DNA from: Protula sp. h YS-2021
Taxonomy: Eukaryota; Annelida; Polychaeta; Sabellida; Serpulidae
Direction of reading: 5' to 3'
Assembly: GCA_949752745.1 (NCBI GenBank)
Contig: OX457029.1
Span: 16,121,956-16,185,955 of the forward strand
DNA: 64,000 nucleotides
Both the position numbers and the translations under genes were made by a program. The notes below the pieces were generated by a model. That model had not been told where the DNA came from. It ran no database searches and saw nothing but the letters and a program-made list of their open reading frames with translations. Within the stretch, counting starts at the first letter, position 1, and each line of letters starts with the position of its first letter. This document shows positions 1 through 10,346 of the stretch, piece by piece.

Positions 1-78
1 AAGCATTATCGAGGGCACAACTCTCCATCCAGACTGTATTCAATTACGATGGGTCATAAGGGAAAGACTAGCCATTGC

Positions 79-1173
79 TCGACTTGGATATCATCACACG
101 CGTGTTCTTGGTATTCCCCGTGGCACGACTTGGATATCATCACACGCGTGTTCTTGGTATTCCCCGTGGCACGACTTGGATATCATCACACGCGTGTTCT
201 TGGTATTCCCCGCGGCACGACTTGGATATCATCACACGCGGGTTCTTGGTATTCCCCGTGGCACGACTTGGATATCATCACACGCGTGTTCTTGGTATTC
301 CCCGTGGCACGACTTGGATATCATCACACGCGGGTTCTTGGTATTCCCCGTGGCACGACTTGGATATTATCACACGCGTGTTCTTGGTATTCCCCGTGGC
401 ACGACTTGGATATCATCACACGCGTGTTCTTGGTATTCCCCGTGGCACGACTTGGATATCATCACACGCGTGTTCTTGGTATTCCCCGTGGCACGACTTG
501 GATATCATCACACGCGTGTTCTTGGTATTCCCCGCGGCACGACTTGGATATCATCACACGCGGGTTCTTGGTATTCCCCGTGGCACGACTTGGATATCAT
601 CACACGCGTGTTCTTGGTATTCCCCGTGGCACGACTTGGATATCATCACACGCGGGTTCTTGGTATTCCCCGTGGCACGACTTGGATATCATCACACGCG
701 TGTTCTTGGTATTCCCCGTGGCACGACTTGGATATCATCACACGCGGGTTCTTGGTATTCCCCGTGGCACGACTTGGATATCATCACACGCGTGTTCTTG
801 GTATTCCCCGTGGCACGACTTGGATATCATCACACGCGGGTTCTTGGTATTCCCCGTGGCACGACTTGGATATCATCACACGCGTGTTCTTGGTATTCCC
901 CGTGGCACGACTTGGATATCATCACACGCGTGTTCTTGGTATTCCCCGTGGCACGACTTAGATATCATCACACGCGGGTTCTTGGTATTCCCCGTCGCAC
1001 GACTTGGATATCATCACACGCGTGTTCTTGGTATTCCCCGTGGTACGACTTGGATATCATCACACGCGTGTTCTTGGTATTCCCCGTGGCACGACTTGGA
1101 TATCACCACACGCGGGTTCTTGGTATTCTCCGTGGCACGACTTGGATATCATCACACGCGTGTTCTTGGTATT
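79..1173. repeat. 46-bp minisatellite, about 24 copies
   Basis: Near-perfect head-to-tail tandem array with a 46-bp unit that contains GATATC and ACGCGT or ACGCGG. About 24 units fit between the flanks. Because 46 is not a multiple of 3, open frames run through it in several frames; these are repeat artefacts, not proteins. The main variation is one site, CGCGTG versus CGCGGG, which alternates over part of the array. A CCGCGG variant occurs in units 3 and 10, each followed by the same ggg-gtg-ggg order, which suggests a past block duplication. It lies at the left edge of the window, downstream of the last visible exon on the minus-strand gene. Confidence 0.97.
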
Positions 1174-1765
1174 CACACCGCAGTGTGGCAGCTTTGTATT
1201 AACTGCCCGAGAGCCGCATGTAATTATTATATTGACTAAATTTGCAGATATGACTTCACATCCATTTCTGAGTATTAATAGGCGAGTATATCATCAGATA
1301 CACAATCCCACTATTAAGGTATTAGAGAAAACCCTGGGAGAAAAAAGATTTTACGGACGACTCCGGCGGTAATTCTTGTCAATTTTGAAGAGACAATACA
1401 TTGACGTCACACCAGATTTTAAAATAAAAACATTGAGATCAAAATTCTTGGGAAAAGCCTCAGTTGCTCACATGCACACACACACAGAACTTTACCATAA
1501 CATGTGCGATTTCTCCCCCCGGTGGGCCAAAACAAGCGAACACTGAGGTCTTCACAATTTTACTGGCACTTATAAAACATCGTCCAACAAATACAGAAGA
1601 TTTTCTCAGTTTTTAGCATTTTGTAAATCAGTAAAAACATCGGCATACAGCAGCTTGCGCGTGATCAGCTGACAACAGTGTTCTATTCACTGGAATAATC
1701 CGACTAATCCCAAATAGCAGTGACAATTTCTATAGAATTGGTCCAGCGTTGTAACGAGGCCTGTA
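1174..1765. other. Intergenic or intronic unique-looking DNA
   Basis: AT-rich sequence with no open frame of interest, no tandem structure and no recognised transposon end. A short CA-rich run is near 1470-1490. I see nothing else in it. Confidence 0.6.
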
Positions 1766-1879
1766 GTGGTCAGGAGGATGGGCCACGCATGGGAGCAGCT
1801 GGAGAGTCCTGCCCAGGACAGAGGAAGCTGTCGGGACCTTGTCGGCGACCTATACCCAAGCGGGGCCGACGGGCGATGA
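1766..1879 (+). pseudogene. Possible C-terminal remnant of a non-LTR retrotransposon ORF2
   Basis: A plus-strand frame reads HAWEQLESPAQDRGSCRDLV followed by GDLYPSGADGR and a stop at 1877-1879. The pattern W-E-x-L ... AQDR-x-S-x-R-x-L resembles the tail that follows the reverse transcriptase in many animal LINE ORF2 proteins, where the spacing 'DR..W..LV' recurs; here the usual Trp is Cys. No upstream RT domain remains next to it, so this would be a 5'-truncated copy. The family call rests on this short motif and is tentative. Confidence 0.45.
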
Positions 1880-2139
1880 TGATGATGCCGCGTAACAACG
1901 ACATCGATGGAATAGCCTTGGTAATGATACAGTTTTGTGGCCCAGGCCTTTCTCTGTACCTCTCATACATGAGATATAACGACATAATTTTATGGAAGAG
2001 TTTGAACAGTTAATTTCTGGTTCGTCGATTTTAAGCACATCAAGCCAATAAGGGTTGTTCCAGAAGTAAGGAGCACTGCTGTGATAAACCTATTCAAAAC
2101 ACCCGACAAAAATGCACGCGGTTCGTTGCTCAATTACTG

Positions 2140-3600
2140 TTTTCTATACTGCAAAAACAATGTCAAGGAATATTGTGCCCAGCCGAGATCTAGTGAATCA
2201 AGTATCAATGCGCTTGTACTGTCGCTAAAAAGTTGTGGTCATAGTTTAAAAACTACTTGCAGAATATTTTTCAAAGGCTGGAATTTGCTTCATTTCTGGC
2301 AGATCTCAGAAGATTAAATTTCAAAGCAGCCCTAAAATTGGACTACGAAAAAGAATGAAAGAATGAAAGCATTCTGACTAAAATTACTTGCAAAAGAACT
2401 CTTTTGAAAAACTTGACCCCAACACTTTCAAAAGGCGGTATGAGGCCAATTCTTCAAAGAAAACATCACAAGAGGAGCAAATTCTAAAATTTCGAATAAA
2501 TCCAATCAAACTGCAGCAGACAACGCATTATAAAAAAAAAAAACATTTTAAAAGCCGCCATTTGGCCAATTTTCGGAGAATCGCCATTTGGTCATGTTTT
2601 CGCGGATCGCCAAAACAGCATATAGATAGAACCGCCAAGCAGACATTCACACAAAATTGCAAAGGAATCTGACAGTTATTGTAAGAGAAGAAGCATTTTC
2701 AAAATTTGCTGTCAATTGGCTTATCCTCTCCTCCTCCCTCCCACCCCCTCCATTTCGCCAACTTTTGGCGTATCGGCAAAAAAGTAACTTTTAAGGAGAG
2801 GACCTTCTAGTAAATATTTATGTAAAATCTGAAAGCAATCTCATTAAAATTGTAGATGAAAAGGCCTTTGAAAAATTGGCTACCAATGATTAACAAGCAT
2901 GTCCAAGGACAGCAATCACCCTCACACCCCAAATTAAACTTGTTTATAACAATCATGTCCAAGGACGTGACCCAGAGGAGTTACCAAATACGGAAAGAGA
3001 GAAAAACTCTGAAATGAATACTGTTAGGCCAAAAAATGAAGTATGTAAAATGCATTTAATTCGAATTTAGAAGCTACCCGAAAAGGGGTGTTGGAGAGGT
3101 TGAGTTTTGACGATTCACGTATTTACCGACATTTACACAATTTTACGAATTTTTTTAAATTCCACCATTTCGGCATTTTTTTTGTCATTTGCGAAAAAAG
3201 CAAAGTCCAGGTGGAGAAACACCTAAGAAATTTTCGATTAAAATTTTTAACTATTTGAAAAAGACCAAGAGAAATGAATGGTTTGACAATTCAGTTATTT
3301 ACTACCATTTATTCCAGTTTTTGATAAAACTTCAAAGTTCCACCATTTCGACAGTTTTTGGCGAACGGCGAAAAAAAAATTATAGCCTGGTAGGCTAACG
3401 CCTGGGGAACATCCCTGCGTAACATCTAAACGATTGGTGAAAAACTGTAGGAGGAGTAGCATTTTTAAAATGGGTCAAAACGGGCACATAAAGTGACGCC
3501 ATTTTGTCAGTTTTTCGTCAAAAGTCCAAGAACCGTCCAACTGATCCAAGGAACACCCATATAAAATTTGAAGTCGATATGACTTTCCCTTAGCGAGATA
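2140..3600. repeat. Dispersed composite repeat, copy 1 (second copy at 40.8-44.9 kb)
   Basis: Two stretches match sequence 39-40 kb away. The segment near 2160-2330 (word AGCCGAGATCTAGTGAATCA) matches 40800-40980 and 41040-41150. The segment 3060-3380 matches 42680-42980 over about 300 bp with few differences, including AAAGTCCAGGTGGAGAA. No coding frame is visible. The word family 'TTTTTGGC...ATCGCCAAAA' also occurs here in diverged form. It is probably an old non-autonomous mobile repeat; I cannot assign its superfamily because neither end has a clear inverted repeat or target duplication. Confidence 0.75.
2898..2966. repeat. 43-bp insert flanked by a 13-bp direct repeat
   Basis: CATGTCCAAGGAC occurs at 2898-2910 and again at 2954-2966. 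The 43 bp between them resemble the monomer of the 37-bp array at 8622-8806 (shared words AGCAATC, CACACCCCAAA, TTTATA). The paralogous repeat copy near 42530 has one CATGTCCAAGAAC and lacks the insert. This is either a small insertion with target duplication or a local tandem duplication. Confidence 0.55.
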
Positions 3601-3987
3601 TTTTGCAGAAGATCTTGTTCACAATATATATACTCATGCACATTAAAAAGTATACATAATTTTGAAGTTTTTGTATCCTTAAAGTTAGTGGTGGGACCAT
3701 TATTCGAATATTCGAATATTCGTTCGTTTGGGTGGTGTTCGAACCCTATTTTTTGATATTCGAATATTCTGGATTTTGTATAATTTTTAAATTATTTTTC
3801 ATAAGAAGAGAGAATTTTTATCCTTGCAGGCAACATCGTTACAAAGAAAAGGTCTCAGCTGAGACCGGAAAATATCAATATCCATAGTTTCCTTAATGAG
3901 AATTCGTAGATTTTCAGTTGCACAGAAACTAGGCAGGGCTTGGTTTTGTTTCTAGGCATTACATAGATATAGTGATACACCTTATTA

Positions 3988-4336
3988 TCCCACTCGCCCA
4001 ACTTTGTTGGCGAAGGGGATATAGGATTTGGTTAGCCCGTCCGTCCGTCACGCTTTTGGGTAGTGGTCTTGTATGCACAACTCCTCCGAACGGGTAAGCA
4101 CACACATTTCAAATCCTATATATATCCTAAATATATGAGATTTACTCCTCATGTATTGTAGCTGTACACCTCGTATTCAGTTTGTCCAACTTTTCATTTA
4201 TTTAGCCAAAATTGAGGTCGAAACTTGGCATATTTTTCGGCTATAAAGGCTATATGATCTAAGTCTTGTATGCACAAGTCCGACGAACGGGTAAGCATAC
4301 ACATTTTAAATCCTGTACAGAGTTACTCCTCATATG
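3988..4336. repeat. Tandem pair of about 200-bp modules with a hairpin end
   Basis: A GC-rich hairpin near 3988-4022 (ATCCC...GCCAAC/GTTGGC...GGGGAT) is followed by CCCGTCCGTCCGTCAC and then two similar modules. Module 1 runs from about 4060 to 4250; module 2 starts near 4262 and continues, after the insertion at 4337-5933, into 5943-6080. Shared words are CTTGTATGCACAA, CGAACGGGTAAGCA and CACCTCGTATTCAGTTTGTCC. Module 1 is an uninterrupted 'empty site' for the insertion in module 2. Confidence 0.8.
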
Positions 4337-5933
4337 GGTCTTCTCACAACTCGGCCCATTACTAACTCGGCCCATCGCGAAAGACGACTCGTCCCAGCTT
4401 TTGAACAACTCGGTCCATTCGTGAAAGACGACTCGGCCAAAATTACCAACTCGGCCAAAAACATTTTTATCGAAAATTTTCTCTAAACATATGAGTTTTT
4501 TTAGTGTCATTTATGGAAGAAGTGTTAGAACTTTTTCCATTGTCGATAATGCATATGTTAGGAGGACAAACTACTTCTAATTGTGAATGATAGTATGAGA
4601 TTAATACACAGAAAAACAAACTTTTACAAGGGACGAAACATTATCGGTAGTTTTTGGACGAGTCAGCGCCACTTTCTATGGGCAAGCTGGTACTACCTTT
4701 CAAAGTCGGCACCAAATATTAAATATTTTTACACACCATTTTAATTGTGAAAAAAAAATGGAAGATTACCAGAACCAATTTTGAAATCTCGGCACCAAGA
4801 ATCACAGGTTTTAATGCAATCAAGCAACTGAATTAATGCTCATGACAATAACAGAATTATTTAGACGCAGTTTATAAAAAAAATATAATTTACTTATGTA
4901 CTCTGTGTTATTTTAAGAAGAAAGATGTTTTGTTCAAAACATTAACAGTTCTTCTGACACCTTTATAGTGCTCTGTGATTGTTAGATCGAAGGTTTGATT
5001 GCACATCAAGGGAGCTTGAGTGCTACCTTTGATTGAAATGAATAGCAACAAGTAAGTATTTGCGGAACACAAGCAGGCCCCAACCGCCCCCCCCCAAATT
5101 CATAGGGGTATAAAGCGATGACAGACAGACGGACACCCCAAACCTATAGGCCCCAATCCGAAGGGTTGGGGCCTAATTATTGTTGTGAACAATTAATTGC
5201 ACTTGCAATATAACACTCGTGAGTAAAATCAATTGCAAATCGCTCATAAAATTCGGTTATTTTGGTTGAGAGTGATGGGAAATAATTGTAATCTGTACCA
5301 GTGCACGCGACCACGTGAACAACATTATTTTAATTGCATTTTTTACAATTTTTAAGAACCAAGTTTAAAGAGTGTTGAAATGCAGTTTTTGGTGTGTAAA
5401 ATGACCCAATATCACCATAACACATGAAATGCATGGTGAGTGATATTTGTATCCCCGTCATAAACCGTAAAATGGTGTGTTAAATGGGTATTGTAATATT
5501 TGATGTTTGTGACATTCAGTCATCTCTGTCATTGTGAAAAACATAAGAAATGCAATCGTCATAAGAAATGCAATTGAAAATTGCAGTTGGGCTCAATAAC
5601 ACCGGAGTATTCATCAGTTGCAGTCATCCCTGTCATCGTGAAAAACAATGCATATCATAAGAAACACCTCCCGCCTTTCATAATCTCATGTAACAAATGT
5701 CTCCCGGCTTGCATTGTTTGATTAAATCGTATTAAAAATCATAACTTTTTCATAAAAGGGCTGCTAGTTCAAAATCAGCAAGAAAACCCAAATAGTAAAT
5801 AGTAAAGTGGCAAAAAAAATGGGCCGAGTCGTCTTTCACAATTGGCCGAGTCGGTAAAAGTGGGCTGAGCTGTCCAAAATTGGTCCAAGTTGGTAGCGGG
5901 CCGAGTTGGTAATGGGCCGAGTTGTCCAAACCC
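4337..5933. mobile_element. TIR transposon nested in the hAT-like element, 9-bp target duplication
   Basis: CCTCATATG is present at 4328-4336 and 5934-5942. The inverted ends share ACAACTCGGCCCATTAC and AACTCGGCCC, plus further shared GACGACTCG blocks inward. The neighbouring module near 4143-4175 reads TACTCCTCATGTATTGTAGC without the insert, so excision of 1597 bp plus one duplication restores the ancestral order. A 9-bp duplication with repetitive long ends resembles Mutator-like elements. The interior is AT-rich and has no transposase frame, so it is non-autonomous. Confidence 0.8.
5101..5175. repeat. GACAGACGGAC run plus GC hairpin
   Basis: ACAGACAGACGGACACCCC is followed by a hairpin at 5148-5174 with arms AGGCCCCAA and TTGGGGCCT. 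The same architecture, with different stem sequences, recurs at other places in this window (near 3990, 7745, 15840, 43290, 45310 and 45785). Confidence 0.7.
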
Positions 5934-6534
5934 CCTCATATGTTGTAGTTGTGCACCTCGTATTCAGTTTGTCCGATTTTTCATTTATTTACCAAAAATT
6001 CAGGTCGAAATTTACCATATTTTGCGTAGGGCGAGGGGATTTGCAGCGTTCCGGTGCTCTTGTTTCTGTTGACGTTATTCAAAACTTTGATTTTGCTTGA
6101 ACATACTTGAAATAGGTATTTTAAGATCTCTTAAAACGAAATAAAAGTTTGATGTTCACTGCGTGTTTGTTTTCTGAATAATTTATGATAATACAGCCTC
6201 ATATTACACAATAATACACAACCACACATCACTGACAAATTTTGGGGTAGAAGTAATAATGTGGATGTTAATGCAAAAATGCCCACGATTTCGAAAATAT
6301 TCGAATAATATTCGAATATTGCTCCTGAATATTCGAACCCTGTTTTGGTATTCGAATAACACCACTACTTAAAGCTATTTAACATGGAGGAATTCTATTT
6401 TCGCCGAAACAAAATTACATAAATGCTCACTAACTGACAAAACAAATTCGAAGAGTGGCAACGTTTCGAGAGAGTTCAATTTGAAACAAGGGTAGGCCCA
6501 ATTTTCACCGTTCACAGTTTCAGTAAAAAAAAAC

Positions 6535-7660
6535 CAAGCACTTCAATAACGTGTGTGACCACCTCCAGCGTTAATCCTCCAAGGGTAGCGGTACCACTCC
6601 AGGATCAATGCTTGTCGCAGTACGGCATGATTTCCAGATTCCGTTTTCTAACAATTCTCTCCACGACATCTCAGATATGCTCTATGTAGAGGTGTGACGG
6701 TTCACCTCCGGCTCGGTTCGATTCGTTTCGGTTCGGTTCAACAAAAATCTTCGGTTCGGTTCGGTTCAGCAAAACCAACCGGTAGTTTTCTTTTCAAATA
6801 TATATCTATATATGGCACTTAATCCGATATTCCTTTTTACCTTAGAACAGATACAAAGCCTAACATATAACGGTTATGTTTTATAGTTATTACCTCAAAG
6901 TTTACTTACACAAGAATTTACATTATTATTGACTGACAGACTCACATGTAGCCATAATAAACGCATGGAATTCGTCATAGTTTCCAAACAGTAAAAAAAC
7001 CCGAACCGAAACCGTGATTGGGCTTTTCGGTTTTCGGTTCGAACCGAACCGAAGCCTTTTCTCGGTTCTCGGTTTTCGGTACGAACCGTCACACCTCTAG
7101 TTCTATGGGGTTCATGTTTGGGCAGTAAGGTGGCCACGGCAAGATGTTAACGTTATTGTGTTGCAGGTACAGTTAACTGTCTCTGGGAACATGCGGTCTC
7201 GCGTTATCCTGCATAAAGATGGCGTTGTTTTGCTGGATGTGGGGGACCACCTGGCCTGCCATTACCGTGTGAATGTAGCGTGTTGCGGTTAGGTTTCCGT
7301 TGATAACGAGTATCTGAGGCTTCCACCCAAATTTAATCGCTCCCCAGACCAAAACCGATCCACCTCCAAATCGGTCAATTTGAGCAGCACAAAATCTGGC
7401 CTAACGCTCACCATTTCGCTGATAAACCCGTGCTCTACTGTCGTTTCTGTACAATAAAAACCTGGACCCTTCGAAAAAGATCACTTGTCGCCAGTTGCGG
7501 TTTGGCCACTGAGCGCCACTGCAGTTACGCGCCCAATGCCGTCTTAAGCGGCGTCTTCGTGCGTCCAGTACCACGCCTCAATAAGGTCTGTGAGCACGTA
7601 TCCCGTGTTCCGCCAAACGTCTGGACACTGTCATTCGGCTTATCCGGTTGTTCCGTCTTT
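6535..7660 (-). pseudogene. Tc1-like (IS630/Tc1/mariner) transposase relic, DD34E type
   Basis: Read on the minus strand, frames give VIFFEGSRF, then VLVWGAIKFGWKPQI, then FMQDNARPHVP, then LPWPPYCPNMNP, and after a 413-bp insertion IEHI and DVVERIVRKRN. This is the order of the catalytic core of Tc1 transposases: second Asp in QDNARPH and the final Glu in NPIEH. Counting across the insertion gives 34 residues between that Asp and that Glu, the DD34E spacing. The first acid region reads FEG where SDE is usual. Stops and frame changes are present (for example a stop where Trp normally follows IEHI), so it is dead. The N-terminal DNA-binding part is only partly visible (R-L-A-E-H-G near 7620). 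Confidence 0.85.
6687..7099. mobile_element. Small hAT-type MITE inside the Tc1 relic
   Basis: 413-bp element with 17-bp inverted ends TAGAGGTGTGACGGTTC and GAACCGTCACACCTCTA. It is flanked by GCTCTATG (6679-6686) and GTTCTATG (7100-7107), an 8-bp target duplication with one mismatch. Subterminal repeats of the word CGGTTCGGTT fill both arms and face each other. Removing the element and one target copy restores the transposase reading frame M-N-P-I-E-H. No coding capacity. Confidence 0.88.
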
Positions 7661-7765
7661 TACATTAGTACATACGTACTATGTGCACACGTACATACGC
7701 ACACACAGACGACGGATGGCCCTCTACTGATGTGATAAGACCAGCCCGACAAAGTCGGCTGCTCT
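7661..7765. repeat. Terminal module: CGTACATACG run, ACAGACGACGG and hairpin
   Basis: ACGTACATACGCACACACAG-type sequence leads into GACGACGGAT and a hairpin around 7743-7760 (AGCCCGAC/GTCGGCT with AAA loop). Closely similar modules close repeat blocks at 43240-43320, 43920-43985 and 44785-44875, so this is a dispersed repeat end rather than part of the Tc1 relic. Confidence 0.7.
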
Positions 7766-8621
7766 GATCATACGTGTGTCTTTAAGGATCGACAAATGGA
7801 ACGGCCCTCTTGTAGGAGACCAACTTGGGGAATTGAGAAAAATCTCGAATAATCCGACAAAAACAGCTCCCTCACATTGCATAAAGGAGGACATTTGTCC
7901 ACTTCAGAAGCGATCAATGAGTATAGATCCGCCGAGAAAACTACTCGTTTTTGTAAATACAAACATGAGAGAACAGACGTGCAATGATGCATTGAGCTTT
8001 CAAGTTCGGGTCTCCCGCGCAATACCTCGCTTTGCAAGTGTATTTATGTTGTCGCATAAATCTCAATGCCATTATAATAAGCCTAACTGTCTTCATAAAA
8101 CGCCAATTTGGTTGCCGCCCTTATCAAAATTCTATTATCCTCTATGGGGGTACAACCGGTTCTGAGAGTAAATCATAACCTACTTTGAGTAGAATGGCAG
8201 CAAATTTGTAGTTGATTTGATGTACTTAGACTTTCTGCTCCAAAGTGGTGGTAAGCCATCAGTTACTGTCAAGGGCTTGTGGTTTTTGGTCGCGAGCCAC
8301 GGTGACGCTACGGCACGTGAGGAGGGAGGGGGAAGGGGAGATGATAATGCCCTGTTCCAGGTCGTTAACTGCTATTATCCTAGCTCGCTTTAGCATTGAC
8401 ACAGATGGCAAAGTGCCCCGCGCGTACTCGATTCACTTCTTTCCTAACCCCTCCCCCCCCCATCCCCTGCTACCTACCACCCACCCCTACTCTCCCACCC
8501 CCATAAGTCAGTCCGAATTGATAAACAAACAAATAAAAATTATGAGAACAGAAATTAGTAAACACACGATTAACAGTCTGAAAAAAGCAGACAGACACAG
8601 TCGGGCTGTTCCACCAACTTC
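7766..8621. other. Unassigned DNA
   Basis: Two overlapping open frames of about 90-135 codons occur on both strands. Neither shows a recognisable domain, and codon content does not favour one strand. A C-rich, T-poor stretch lies at 8440-8510. No transposon ends seen. Confidence 0.5.
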
Positions 8622-8806
8622 CCCCCAAACCCCAAATTCAGCTTCTTTATAGCAATAGCCCCCAAACCCCAAATTCAGCTTCTTTATAGCAATCGCCCCC
8701 AAACCCCAAATTCAGCTTCTTTATAGCAATCGCCACCACACCCCAAACTCAGCTTCTTTATAGCAATCGCCGCTACCCCAAAATTCAGTATCTTTAAAAC
8801 AACAGC
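8622..8806. repeat. 37-bp minisatellite, 5 copies
   Basis: Five units carrying CCCCAAATTCAGCTTCTTTA; spacing of GCTTCT is 37, 37, 37, 36 bp. Later units are more diverged. The array is about 670 bp downstream of the donor of the 9477-9590 exon on the gene strand. Confidence 0.92.
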
Positions 8807-9476
8807 TAAATGATTTCTTGTGCAGATACTCCTGGAGGAACCACGACACCTGGGAGGGTCTCACAGTGACGTGACATCACGTGACATCACTGCACAGACT
8901 GCACGTAATTCCCGAGTTTTTATACTGGCACTGTACAACGAAACAACCGGAAGTTGCTTTCCTCGGTTCAGATTCAATTAAATACGAATAAAGTTACCCA
9001 TGAAATTGCTTCAAACCTCAATATATTTCAGTTTCTAATATGTAAAGCTGAGCCATGTCCTTGGACATACTTGTATGGACGGGCTGTGTGAGGTTTGTTT
9101 TCTATCCTCCTACTACGTTTTAGCGTTCTGTAATGTTCTTGTTTTAACAGACGCCAATCTGTCCATTATGACAATTTCATTTCGCTCACATAAGCGATTG
9201 TTATCTAACAACGCCATGCTGGCACATGAAGACAAATTTAATAGGTCTTTGGTGAAAAAGTTGCTGTATAGTTCAAATATTTAAACATCACCGACTAACT
9301 ATGCTTCTTTAACAGCATTCCCGAATATTTTCTTTTCCTCTAAGTCACGACATTTTTTTATTTATTTATCAGTATTTCTCAGTATTTACTCGGCAGACAG
9401 TCACAACTGTTGTATTTGATGTAGCACTTTTCTGAAACAACCATACATCCAGGGACAGAATGAGCAGAAGACTTAC
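8807..9476. other. Intron following the Ig4 exon (left part)
   Basis: Contains a short GTGACATCAC direct duplication near 8870-8890 and otherwise unremarkable AT-rich sequence. On the gene (minus) strand the intron begins at 9476 with GTAAGT. No further exon could be found between here and position 1. Confidence 0.6.
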
Positions 9477-9590
9477 ACGTGACGTTGAGGTAAGCCTTGG
9501 CTTCGGGAGGAATGCCCACACCATTGGTCGGACGACACTTGTACCAGCCTGTATCTTCTTTGGCTACGTTGTGTATCACAAAACTTCCAT
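9477..9590 (-). CDS. Exon: second half of Ig domain 4, Turtle/IGSF9-like adhesion receptor
   Basis: The 114-nt exon is phase 1 at both ends. It encodes, after a split Asp codon, G-S-F-V-I-H-N-V-A-K-E-D-T-G-W-Y-K-C and then RPTNGVGIPPEAKAYLNVT. This is the E-F-G strand part of an I-set immunoglobulin domain: D-x-G-x-Y-x-C carries the second disulfide cysteine (residue 18 of the full codons). NVT at the end is a potential N-glycosylation site. The acceptor TTTCAG is at 9596-9591 and the donor is GTAAGT at 9476-9471, both on the minus strand. It joins in frame to exon 12492-12665. A TNG-x-G loop followed by A-x-A-Y-L is typical, as I recall, of Ig4 in Turtle/IGSF9 proteins. Domain call is secure; family call is likely. 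Confidence 0.9.
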
Positions 9591-9803
9591 CTGAAACCAT
9601 TCAATTCGTTATTCCTACAACAGGAACCTCAAAGTTATTAATGAAAATTACTATGCAATAAGCCATCCTGGAGAGCACAGCCCCAACCACAATCGATAAT
9701 CCAAGATGTGACCTTGAAATTGACTAAGGTCCAAAAAAAAAAACAAAAAAAAAAACACAATAGCTACTACTGTAGGTCACATGTATGTAGATTATACGCA
9801 AAA

Positions 9804-9859
9804 TGTGTGTGTGTGTGTGTGTGTGTGTGTTTGTGTGAGACAGAGAGAGAGAGACAGAT

Positions 9860-9910
<51 letters not shown>

Positions 9911-9991
9911 CAGACAGACAGACAGACAGACCGACAGACAGACAGACAGACAGAGATATAGACAGATCCATAGATAGATAGATAGATAGAC

Positions 9992-10026
<35 letters not shown>

Positions 10027-10055
10027 CAGAGAGAGAGAGAGAGAGAGAGGGATAG

Positions 10056-10132
<77 letters not shown>

Positions 10133-10263
10133 GACAGAGACAGACAGACAGACAGACCGACAGACAGACAGACAGAGATATAGACAGATCCATAGATAGA
10201 TAGATAGATAGACAGATAGATAGATAGATAGATAGATAGACAGAGAGAGAGAGAGAGAGAGGG

Positions 10264-10342
<79 letters not shown>
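9804..10342. repeat. Compound microsatellite (GT)n-(GA)n-(GACA)n-(GATA)n
   Basis: A GT run (9804-9836) is followed by GA, GACA and GATA blocks. A marker, GAGATATAGACAGATCCATA, occurs at 9953 and 10175, showing a 222-bp internal duplication. On the gene strand this reads as CA repeats nearest the exon, preceded by a long CU-rich tract. All long open frames here are low-complexity artefacts. Confidence 0.97.

Positions 10343-10346
<4 letters not shown>

Larger units (their letters stand above)
3686..6367. mobile_element. hAT-like non-autonomous DNA transposon (2.68 kb)
   Basis: The ends are inverted: TAGTGGTG at 3686 and CACCACTA ending at 6367. Both are followed inward by TTATTCGAATA-type palindromic sequence, with a 6-bp indel between the two ends. 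They are flanked by CTTAAAGT (3678-3685) and CTTAAAGC (6368-6375), an 8-bp target duplication with one mismatch, as expected for hAT elements. Subterminal TTCGAATATTCG repeats occur at both ends. No transposase frame is present, so mobilisation would need an enzyme supplied elsewhere. It is interrupted by a second element at 4337-5933. Confidence 0.8.

Noticed and set aside
49..1239. Long overlapping open frames (up to 396 codons) in the first 1.2 kb
   Set aside because: They are translations of the 46-bp repeat in three frames; no start context, no domain, same peptide repeated.
8508..8702. 64-codon minus-strand frame with a hydrophobic C-terminus
   Set aside because: Half of it is the 37-bp minisatellite; no family pattern.
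1..9476. Search for the next exon (Ig5) of the Ig gene
   Set aside because: No minus-strand frame with the Cys/Trp/DxGxYxC pattern and proper splice sites was found; the intron probably continues beyond position 1.
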